A stretch of 64,000 bases of DNA, taken from positions 191,001 through 255,000 of the forward strand of contig CM034110.1 of the NCBI GenBank assembly GCA_019914945.1. Direction: 5' to 3'. The notes under the pieces were generated by a model. That model was not told the DNA's origin, searched no databases, and worked only from the letters and a program-made list of their open reading frames with translations. The translations under genes were made by a program, and so were the position numbers. Shown in pieces: positions 50,470 to 60,679 of the stretch. Source of the DNA: Typha latifolia. Its lineage: Eukaryota; Streptophyta; Magnoliopsida; Poales; Typhaceae. Each line of letters begins with the position of its first letter. Position 1 is the stretch's first letter.

Positions 50470-51250
50470 CTTTCAACACCCACTGCCATAAAATTCTCAT
50501 AGTTTAGGACAGAGCATAAATAGTACAGAAACCTGGTTCAGGATAAAAGCAACATCCATCTCACCAAGTGCATACATCTCTGATCGTAATTACCTCCATG
50601 GCTCAAATGAACCATCTTTATTGATCTTAATTCTTAAAGCAAGTCAGACCACGTACAGAGCACATGGATGTACGGTAAGACATGCCACATGTCGCGATCA
50701 GCCCACAGAACCGGACACTAATTAAGACTTAATTCTAACATCATTAACCAAAAAAGGAACAGTATAGACAGCCCTAATTTTTGGAAGGACGTACCATAAA
50801 TGACAACCCATAAAACCGTTACCACCATCTACACTCAACCGAGGAAAAATTTGCCGACAGAAAAGCAACCTCCTTTAACACCAAACAGAAAAGAAAAAAG
50901 CTACCATCTTTTTCCGCGAGAAAATTAACAACCTTAATCGTACTTTAGAGCCGGAAAAATAAGATTAATGAAAAACACGATTAAATTTTTAGATCAGAAA
51001 GAAACGAAAATGAAAACGAAAAACGAATTACCTCAAGAACGACGTACGAGACTAATCCATCCGCTCAAACGGGAAGAACCCTAGTCGGCCGAACTACGGA
51101 TACGTCATCTTCGGGGACCCAAAAAGGGGAATCGAGCACTCTGTGAGATCAGAAATGAGGGGAGAGAGGAGTTGGGGAAGGAATTAATGGGGTTTGCGGA
51201 TTCGATCGAAGAAGTGTAAGAGAAGAGTGGAGAAGAGATCTCCCAAAAGG

Positions 51251-51290
<40 letters not shown>

Positions 51291-52128
51291 GGAGGAGGAG
51301 GAGAGAGAATGGACGGTCGAGGTTGGCATCGAGGTGGAGATCTCGATAAAAGAAAAAGTGGGGGAGGTCACGACTTGACGATGTGGTGTGAATGAGTGGG
51401 TTGATGGGGTCCACATGAGGGAAGCACCTCGTGATGCGTGTCACTTGGCATATGAACGTTATCGAAGGGCTGGCTGTGAGTGTATCGCGCTCTCTTCCCG
51501 TCACCTCCAGGTTGACTTGTTTGCTAAACCAGCTCGAGCTCGTGTTTGACCGCGTGTAATAAAGAGGTTAGTGAGTTGGATCTCTCCGATCATTGAATAG
51601 GATATACTTCTAACCAATGCTCACCGCAAAAAATTCCGATTTCCCCTTCGGTCTCCCCCCCACTCCGAGTTCCTCTCTCGTTCCTCCTCCACTTCACTCC
51701 TAGCCCCCGTCGTTTCCTCCACGTCCTTCTCTGACTTCCCACTATGGAATATGGAAAACACTTAAGTGAACTTGCTCATAAAAATCTCAGCTATTTTAAA
51801 AGACTCTTCAATGGACTCAATCATCCCCCCTCAAGAATAAACATGTGATCATGAATAGAAACCAACCTTGTGTCTCGTTCCACCTTTCCAATGTAGGTGA
51901 TCTCAAGAATGCCCTCTCAAACGCTTGAAACACTGAAGGTTCTAAGGAGATATTAGAGTCTAGTAAAAAATGTCTTTCTTATTGGATTTGAGCTACTTAT
52001 CCCAGTGGATATTACAAATCCGCTAAAAAAAATACTCTCTCAGTTATCCTAGTAAATAAAGTCACGCTTAAAATGAAGGTCTTATATGAAAGGCTGATTA
52101 GGTGCTACAGCTTATCTAGAAGCGAAGA
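50470..52128. other. 5' leader and promoter of the FAR1-domain gene, then intergenic
   Basis: Includes a putative non-coding first exon and intron on the minus strand. A (GA)n tract lies at 51253-51289, read as CT on the gene strand. Beyond about 51600 no gene is recognised. Confidence 0.45.
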
Positions 52129-53565
52129 TTGGCAATCAATACCTCCTTCCCCCCAAGGATAAGGAGCAAGTCACTGAATCTTCTAAAACCTAGATTTGAC
52201 AACATGTCCACCCCCTCCTCCTCATTAGAAGGATCGGTCAGGATCTCAGCTAGCATCGTGAAGAGCTCGGAGTTGCGCCATTACATTTCACCCTGGAGAA
52301 GGAAGATGCATACGGAGGGGCCGTGCCCTCCGCCGATGATTCCACTTGGTACTTGTGAGCTATCGATCCTCGGTTTGGAGCTAGTTGTGGTAGTCTCACT
52401 GAGTCAAATCATCACCCCCTCTAACAAGACTAAAGAGGCTATCCTTTTACATCGGGAGCCCCCGTGTCAATCTGTTAAGGCTCTGGGACCCTTAGCTGCT
52501 AGTCTGACGAATGCCAAGGGTCTATGCCTTATCTCGGTTCCCATCGATCAAATCAACTTCAATTTCCCCTCTAACTCTATAGACTCTCCCAACTCCACCC
52601 TTATCCCAAGATCCCCTACGTCCTTCACCATTGTGATTCTCGTTCCCATGCATGCATGGGACGTAGATATCTCCCCATACTTCATTCCACATCCTTCGAG
52701 AAAACCCAACCTCCACCACCTCACATCCCTCTCAATAATGCTCTTCCATCAAGAAAGTCAAGCCTCCACCTCCCACCTCAACCTCTCACCCCACTGCATG
52801 AACATGTAGCCCAAACCAAAAATCAAAAACCCTCTTCTCAACTCAAAGATCTCTCATAAAAAATAGAAGACCAAGCCTCAAAGCCGAAATATGCTCCCTC
52901 TAAATTCAAGTCTTCCCTTTCGTCCGGCTCCAGTGGCAAATGGTACTCTCCATATGCTACCGAAGTTAAACTTTTAGTTAGTTCTAGCAGCAAGGAATCG
53001 AGCATCATACATGTCCAACTCAACCAAAGGCGGCGAAAGATATCTCACTGCCTAAACTGCAATGAATTTAATCGCCTGGAACTATCGTGGGGGAGGAGGC
53101 CTAATGATAGTTTGGAACTTGAGAAACATCCTCCTCAGCACCAACTCCTTTGTCGCTTTTATCTCAAATATGAAATGCAATAAGAGCAAGGGCAACTCAA
53201 TCATTGACTCCCTATCCCTCCAAAATAGACAAGTGATTAGCTCTTCTGGTCTTGCCGAAGGCCTTTAGCTTCACTAGGGAGATGAAGTCTGGGTTATGAT
53301 CCTTAAAAGCTAGCGATCGTTACATCTTTGCTAAAATTGAAGAGCTCAACCCTGAAAGCTCTTAGACTCTCTCTAGTGCCTATGGTGATCCAAATATGTA
53401 GATAACTCTCTCCTTTGGGACAGAATATATCACTTTTCTTCACTTGACTCTCTTATTTGCTGTGTAGGAGATTTCAATGCTATTCACTTCTCCTAGGAGA
53501 AGAAGGGTGGTATGCGTGCAAGTTCGTCCGAATCTAGACTTTTCAAGAGCAAATTAACTTAGTGG
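52129..53565 (+). pseudogene. L1-type LINE remnant (ORF1 tail and endonuclease start)
   Basis: From about 53062 the plus strand reads MNLIAWNYRGGGG, the usual start of a plant LINE endonuclease (MN-ISWNCRGLG). Around 53460-53510 comes CCVGDFNAIHFS, a stop, and EKKGG, matching the endonuclease GDFN...EK-GG motif. Stops and frame changes lie between. The open frame at 52129-52809 has no clear domain and may be an eroded ORF1. The LINE text stops where gypsy sequence begins. Confidence 0.6.
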
Positions 53566-53568
53566 AGC

Positions 53569-54525
53569 TTGTTGATCTTCCGCCCACTCTTGTGTCGGTA
53601 CATGCTCGTCTTCTTTGACGATATTCTAGTATACAGCAGGAATTGGAGTGAGCACTTGCGACACGTGCGGGAGGTATTAAATATCTTGCGACAATACCAG
53701 CTAAAAGTTAAGATGAGCAAGTGTCTTTGGGGAGAGTCAAGAGTGGAGTACTTTGGGCATATAATCTCTGTAAAAGGAGTGGAAGCCGACCCAAGCAAGA
53801 TCAAGAATATGGTGGATTGGCCGATTCCTACTAATCAGAGGGAATTGAGGGGATTCCTTGGATTGACAGGGTACTACCGGCGATTTGTTGCCAACTATGG
53901 CAAAATTGCTGCCCCGCTAACCTCCTTACTCAGAAAAGGTGGGTTTCAATGGACGGGCAAAGTAACGGAGGCCTTCGAAGCCTTGAAGACAGCTATGTCT
54001 GACTCCGGTTCTAGCACTACGCATTTCGGCAAGCCCTTTGTGGTGGAGTGCGACGCTTCGGGTGAGGGCATTGGAGCAGTTTTGATGCAAGAGGGCAGAC
54101 CCGTGTCATATATGAGCAAAGCATTGTCAAGTCAGTTGCGACAGCTATCTACCTACGAGCGCGAAATGCTAGCGATTCTACACGCCGTCACCAAATGGCG
54201 ACCCTACTTGATTGGCCAACGGTTTACTATCCGCACGGACCAACGTAGCTTACCCTATTTCATGGAGCAACGTGTGCACACCCCAGCCCAACAACGGTGG
54301 GTCACGAAACTCCTTGGTTATGACTACGAATTAGTCTACAAAAAGAGGATTGAAAATCGAGTCGCTGATGCTCTTTCGCGCCAACCGGACACAAGTGAGC
54401 TTGCCTCTCTTTCAGCACCAGCATTTCCTATATCTTCAGATATATGGGGAACCGATGCAGAAGATCATACCATGGAGGAACTTAAGTTAGAGTTCAAAGA
54501 TCGCTTCACAAACTTCAAACCTTGA
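53569..54525 (+). pseudogene. Ty3/gypsy reverse transcriptase-RNase H fragment
   Basis: An open stretch of 318 codons. It begins inside the RT palm (YMLVFFDDILVYSRN, FDD active site present), runs through the RT thumb (GHIISVKGVEADPSKI, RGFLGLTGYYRRFV) into RNase H (VVECDASGEGIGAVLMQ, STYEREMLAILHAV, RTDQRSL), and ends near VADALSRQPD and a short acidic tail. Gag, protease, the RT fingers and the whole integrase are missing. The 3' end passes into LTR-like sequence within 30 bp, so an internal deletion removed the integrase. The RNase H acidic residues remain, which suggests a fairly young insertion. Confidence 0.88.
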
Positions 54526-54552
54526 GGACAAGGTTGCGGAAGCGTGGTGGAT

Positions 54553-55492
54553 TGATACGATTCGGACTTCACCGACGTCGTCTCGAGCATGGATTCACTT
54601 TAGGAGTGTTTTTATTTCATGTTTTAGTGTTTAATTTCCATTAAAATAAGTTTTCTATAAGTCGCGTTCGAACGCGGATGGAGTGAGTTCGAACGCGGTT
54701 TGCGAACGGGGTTGTGAACGTGGTGAAGAGAATGTACTGTCCGTTCGAACGCGGTGCGTTCAAACGCACTATGAACGCCTGCATCGCGTTCGCAAATACC
54801 GACAAACGCGTTCGAATGCCTGCATCGTGTTCGCAAATCCAGAAGAGCGAACTCGGTGCGTTCGAACGCGGTTGGGCGAGTTCGAACGCAGTCGACGAAA
54901 ATTATGTTTTTAGGGTTAATTTGAGTTGTTGGTTAGCCTATAAAAGGATGTGGTAGGCAACCAAATTGATTATTGATTATTGAGATTGAGTTTTGCCTCG
55001 CCTCCATCTTCTTTGCTCCTGTTCTCTCAATCCCCGGCGACACCGCTTCTAACCTTCCTTGTCCGGCTAATCACCCTAGTCCCTTAGGGGTGGCCCTCTT
55101 CTCCCCCTTCGTCCAATCTATCCAACACTTGCCCTAACTCTTCCATCAACCATAACCCTTCGACCACCACTTTTTCACCGGTGCCACCCCATTAACGCCG
55201 GTCCTCCACTATCCACCATTACCTAGGATCTCGTGCCTCCATCTACGGATCCAAAATAAAGCATCCTGATATTCGTCCACTAAACGAATGATATCTCGAG
55301 ATCCCCAACTCCGATTCGCCTGAAACTTGATTTTTTGGAAAGATCTTTTCCGGGCCTACAACATATAAAAATTTCACATCGATCTGACGGCGGAATATTT
55401 AGGGATCTTATTTCAAAGTTCCGTGCAAGATCTAGTCCAGATCTGAGAATTAGAAAAGATCGATCTTTAGCCCTAAAGGAGAGATCGCATCA

Positions 55493-55538
<46 letters not shown>

Positions 55539-55643
55539 GTTAGTCTCCTTCCATCTCATCATCTAATCGGCCACCCAAGAAGCGAATCCAAGTGGGTCTC
55601 TCTCAATTCTTACAATCTTTTGCTCTTCTAGGTGTTTGTCATT
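54553..55643 (+). repeat. Gypsy 3' LTR (copy D), partial
   Basis: It starts TGATACGATTCGG just after a GGAAGCGTGGTGGA purine-rich stretch that could be the polypurine tract. Clusters of GTTCGAACGCGG lie at 54664-54900, a promoter-like CCTATAAAAGGATG at about 54939-54952, and a (GA)n tract at 55497-55536. It aligns with copy C around 55320-55470. The right end is not defined; the large LTR copy 2 abuts it at 55644, perhaps inserted into it. Confidence 0.6.
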
Positions 55644-55800
55644 TGTAACAACCCAACTTTAAAAAAAAGGGGCACGACATGGCCGGCCGCACTTCTTGTG
55701 TGGTGAGGCGCTACGTGCCCACTGTCGCAGCTGCAGCCAACCGGCTTCGGTCAATTGGCCGCGGTGGGCCCCGGTGTCGTCGCCTTTTTCCCCTCTACTG

Positions 55801-55864
<64 letters not shown>

Positions 55865-58757
55865 CGAGGCCGACCTACCCCCACAGTCGCCGTCCTTGGA
55901 AACCACCGCCGCCACCTCCGCAAGCGCGGTGAGCCTCTTTCCTCCTCCTCCTCCTCCTCTCTCTCTCTCTCTCCCTTTCTCTCTATCTCTCTCTCGGGTT
56001 CGTCGAAATAGATCCCTCGGCGAGAGGTCAGCCGCTGGCTGGCCAGCAACGGCCGAGCCCCTCCTCGCCAGCTCGATCCCCTCCCTTCCTATCTTCCTCT
56101 CCTCTTCTTCTTCTTCCTTCTTTCTTCTTCTTCCTTCTTTCTTCTTTTTCTTTCTTCCTTCTTCTTCCATTCTTCTTCTCTCTTAGCTCCTTCTTTTGCT
56201 TCTGCAACAGTGCTGGGCTCGGCCCAGCACTGCAGCACTAGTGGCATTGCTTTTATTATCTACTTTATTTTATGTTTATTTATTTATTTAATTAGGTATT
56301 ACTTTCTTAATTAATGCAGATAAATTATTTATATATTAATTATGTTCATAATAATATATATATTCTTCAACAGGATGATTATTAATTTTAATTAGTATAA
56401 TTAATGATTAATTAGGTTATAACTATTACACATAAATATAGGTAATACTTTTATTTATTTATTTATATTAGATTTATGCATTTTAAGTAATTTTAACAAT
56501 TTATTGTATACTATTGTGTGTAGAATAAGATACTTAGTCTTGTTAATTAATTAATTTATTTATTATTTTGCATAATTAAGTAAATACTATATATAATTTT
56601 TGATTAATCAAAATAGACTAAGAATTATAAATTTATTATAAAATAGATCTTATCTATACTTATATCTTATTTATAATTATTTAGCTTTTACTTTATAATT
56701 ATATATTTAGAATATTATAAATAAAAAGAAATAAACATTTCTCCTTATGTTATAACTAGCACTTTATGATAATAATATAATTATAGTATTTGAATCGTAT
56801 CTATAATATAGACTTAGTTATGTAATCAAAAATAAAAGAGAAGTGATTCTAAACCTAATAAACAATTATATTTTACTTGAAATTCTAATTAGATAAATGA
56901 CTAACTTCATGCTACTTAAATATTTTCAGATCCCGAACCCCTTATTTGAGATCTTGTGGACCCTGTCGATGAGTTGACATTTGATTAACGGATGTGAGGG
57001 ATACGTGGTTTGGGTCTTCTGATTAGATGTGAGTAGTCTTATCCCCTAGACACCTTTCTCAAATTATGTTATATTATATATTATGTACATGCATATTTTG
57101 GCCTCCAGCATGATTATATGACTTTATCTAGAGATAATTTTAGTCGAGCATATTTTTATCATGCATATAATTAGGCTGATCTCGAATATAAGTATGATGA
57201 TAATAAATAGAGATGAGGAGAAATGATTATACTATTATAATTTTATGTCTAGTTGATCTGTAGCATGAGTATGCATGTAATAGATTAGCATAGTTATGCA
57301 TGTGTTGACTACATGGTTGGAGACTACATTACATCATTTTTCTCTTAGCTTCTTTACCACTTAAATTCCTACGTTGCATGATCTGTTGCAGTACTAGATA
57401 TATGCATATAATATGTCATTTAAATAGAAAGTATGAAATGTGATTAATAGGATAGTTGATAGAAAGCGTGAGGATACCCGAGTGGGCACGAGGGTTAGGA
57501 CGCGCTTGGTGGATGATTGATCGCTTGACATAGTTATGATCCTGTTGGCCTTACGTCCAAGGTCGTTAGTCCGTGTGCGCAGTAGACATTCGGCCACATG
57601 TCGTTCGCTAGGGCATATATGGCGAGTTATCCTCACGAGATTTCTATCAACTAAAAGGGTGCCCGGTCTGGATGGATGTTGATATCCTAGCAGGTGGCAG
57701 GGTATAGTTATATTTGATATACTCTTTGCAGGTGGCAAAGTATGCTCTAAGCCTTTGGACATGATGTTGAGATCGGGTACCAGGTGTTAACTATACACAG
57801 TGGTCTAGTATGATGATGACAAATAGAGCTGATATTGATGACTAAGATGTTGAGAAATGTATATGATTTTATTATCATTTGATTACCTAATTATCGAGTG
57901 GTCAATATACATGATATATTGTTGTATTTGATATCATAGCATGGTCATAGTCGGCATGCATCATGTGTCATATTTGAAAGAGAGTTATGATGATAGTATG
58001 ACTTGGAGATTTATTTATTCATTATCGAGGATTATATACTTTTATTAGTTATGACATGTTATCTACTTTTTATTTATATATTATTAAAAATACATTTATA
58101 TACTCATTCATGACATGATGCTCTTTCTAATTTATATTATTCAGTACATAATTTACTCTTTGTTTGACATCACTAATTCAGGGTAAGATCTATTCATTGA
58201 GCCTTTTGCTCATGACTCTCTTTATAAATTTTCTAACCCCCTTAGATATGTGGTACGTGATAGCGACTTGAGATATTTTGAGAAGATATTTTAGAGCGAT
58301 GATGAAGTGAGCTATAGATGCGAGACGGTATAGATGATAGTTTATATAAAAATTGAGTTGTACTAGTATTTGATATTTATACTCTTTTGTAATTAGACGA
58401 TGATTTGTATAATACATGTCAGATTATAGTATACTCGTGTATCAATTGTTTAGTTGTATCTTGATGGTTTCTCGTGGCCTGTGTGGATCCTACCAGATTA
58501 TGTAGTGGTCTAGTGTATATTATTGTGGATTTGAATATTCATATGTTAACAAGTTTATTTGGCTGATAGTATGATTTATTTGGTGTTGGAATATGTGAGC
58601 ATGGATATATTAACATGTATTATTTGATGATGTCATGACTTTATGTGCACATGAGTATATCTGTACATGACGGGCCTCGCCCATCCTATTGTATGAGCCA
58701 CATGTGCCGTGTGGGTGCATGGGCATGCACGTGCCCATGCCAGGCGGGGGCGTTACG
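55644..58757 (-). mobile_element. Large solo-LTR-like element (copy 2), inverted, 3,114 bp
   Basis: Plus-strand ends are TGTAACAACCCAAC and GGCGGGGGCGTTACG. They match the reverse complement of the ends of copy 1 closely, with the last base G instead of A. The flanks TCATT (55639-55643) and CCATT (58758-58762) are a 5-bp duplication with one mismatch. The end-proximal 150 bp align well with copy 1 (CTTGTGTGGTGAGG, CACGTGCCCAC against TACGTGCCCAC, GGGCCCCGG). So does the middle, near 56940-57050, against about 33740-33850. A (CT)n tract is at 55801-55862 and a hairpin at 56208-56232. Only one GC-rich block is present, where copy 1 has three. No coding sequence. Confidence 0.82.
56208..56232. 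other. Perfect hairpin in large LTR copy 2
   Basis: Same ten-base arms as in copy 1. On the plus strand the loop is also CTCGG, so relative to the element (which is inverted here) the loop reads CCGAG. Confidence 0.9.
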
Positions 58758-58784
58758 CCATTAGTCCTTGTGTTTCAGTGAAAA

Positions 58785-58990
58785 ATGGAGACAAAGAAAA
58801 GGCTAGTTGTGCTGCTCCTAATAGCCATTTTGCTTCATAGTGTCTACCTCGTTTTTGTCACTTCTCCAGAAAGTAAGTGCCTCCTTAGCTAGCTCAACGC
58901 CACCTTTGCCCCTTTCCACCTCACCTCCATCGTCACCCTCGCCGCCGACTCCTCCACCCTAACCTCTTCCATTCTCTCCACCACCAGCTT
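58785..58990 (+). pseudogene. Fragment with N-terminal signal-anchor, unknown family
   Basis: ATG at 58785 opens METKKRLVVLLLIAILLHSV, a basic start plus a hydrophobic stretch typical of a signal peptide or type II anchor. A stop follows after about 35 codons. The following text in another frame reads LNATFAPFHLTSIV and ends in stops. It may be a broken gene copy, or an exon 1 whose downstream exons are lost. I do not recognise the family. Confidence 0.3.
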
Positions 58991-59082
58991 CACCTAAAAC
59001 TTCTTTGCCATCAACAGCGACTAGGACCATGAGTGGATGGAGTCGGCGAGGAGATGGTGTTGGCTATTAGGCTCAATCAGCC

Positions 59083-59481
59083 ATCTGGAGGAAATGATGT
59101 TGGTAATCAAATCCTCCATCTTGCCCTTGCCATGGTCATCGATGCTTGTAGTGCTTCTAGAGCTTTCGATGGAGAACATAGGGGTCAAAGAGACTAAGGA
59201 TTATGTCGAAATCATAATCCTATAAATTGGCGCAAAGCAAATAGAGAAAATTGAAAGGTGGTGGTGTTTGGTAGAGGGATCTGGAGGAAACGATGTTGGT
59301 AATCAAATCCTCCATCTTGCCCTTGCCATGGTCATCGATGCTTGTAGTGCTTCTAGAGCTTAGAGCTGTCGATGGAGAACATAGGGGTTAAAGAGATTAA
59401 GGATTATGTCGAAATCATAATCTTATAAATTGGCGCAAAGTAAATAGAGAAAATTGAAAGATGGTGGTGTTTGGGTAGAGG
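59083..59481 (+). repeat. Tandem duplication, 196-bp unit, two copies
   Basis: Unit 1 (59083-59278) and unit 2 (59279-59481) both start with ATCTGGAGGAAA and end with GTGGTGGTGTTTGG and GTAGAGGGA-like text. They differ by a 7-base insertion in unit 2 and a few substitutions, so the duplication is recent. Confidence 0.9.
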
Positions 59482-60679
59482 GAGTTAGAAAGATAAGGGA
59501 ATGATTTTTTTTTTAGCAAGGAGAGTTCAAGAGAGGATGGATTGAGAGAGGAGAGATTAGGGTGAGATTTGCTTAGGGAGCGAGGAGAGGACGAGAAGTG
59601 AAAGGGCACGAGGGCAATGCAGGAATTAAAGAATAAAATAAAATATTTAATATTAACTAAGTCACTTAACTATCCCACTTTAAGAGGCAATTTAATTAAT
59701 TTATTAATTTATCAATTTTATCAACGACGTCAGGGGGCGAGATATTTTTTGTAGTTTAAGGAGATCATCGTGGAAATGAATGATAGTTCACAGAGTAAAA
59801 AGAGAATTATCCTTATAACATATTGTCTTGTATGTGTTTGATTTCGGTTATTAGTTATAATTAAGTTGTATATGTGTAGTGGTTTAAAGAGTATTAGTTT
59901 GTTACACGTCCTAGCCAAGGCAATATTAAATTCATAACGATAAAAAAAGAAGAAAAAAAGGACTTTAGAATAATTAAGCTAAGGATGACGCAACTATTTC
60001 AGACTCACAAGGTGTGGTAAATAGAATTCTCTCGCAAATATTATTTTTGTAAGGACTTAATAATAAGTTTGGGCCATGCCGCATATTTTATTGCACAGGG
60101 GTATGTATCAAATTAATCAATTCCTTGGGGGTTAAAATAAAGAAAGAAAGAAAGAAAGAAAGAAATAAGGAAGAAAAAGATAGATTCAGTTTTTGGGGTA
60201 CAGGAAACAGAAAAAGTTGAGATCAGCCAACCCGCGGTGATCATTTCGGGTACCAGAAGGACGAAAATGTAAAATTCGCAAATACAAACCCTTACCCACC
60301 ATACCATTTATCTCTCCTCTCTCATCCATGTCGAAATTTTGTGTGCTGATCTTGGTGACCTAGAACTTGCCTCTTTCCTTTCTCATTCCCTGCAATCTCC
60401 CCCCTCCCGCCTTTGCGGCGGGGCTTCTGGAGATTGGCGGCGCGGCGGCTGCGATCCTCCACTCCGCCTCCGGTGCGTCTCTTTCTCTCCCTGTTCCTAT
60501 TTCTAGACATTAAAAGTTCGTAATTTTTTTTTTCTTTATTGAATCCAATTCGTGGGATATCTTTTGGGGCTTTACTTCAATTATGCTTCTGTAGGGTTCT
60601 TCTCACCCTCCTTGAACCCTAACCACTTGTTTGCTGGATTCAAGATTGATAGAAAGGAAAATTGGTAACTGTATGATAG
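59482..60679 (+). promoter_or_regulatory. Upstream region and leader of the FRS gene
   Basis: AT-rich to about 60300, then a C/T-rich, GC-richer leader. A donor-like CCG|GTGCGT at 60473 and an acceptor-like TTCTGTAG at about 60594, or GATAG directly before the ATG, suggest a leader intron. Which acceptor is used is unclear. An (AAAG)n run lies at 60140-60165. Confidence 0.4.

Noticed and set aside
52129..52809. 226-codon open frame as a host gene
   Set aside because: It is followed directly by LINE endonuclease sequence on the same strand, so an eroded LINE ORF1 is more likely, though no ORF1 motif was certain.
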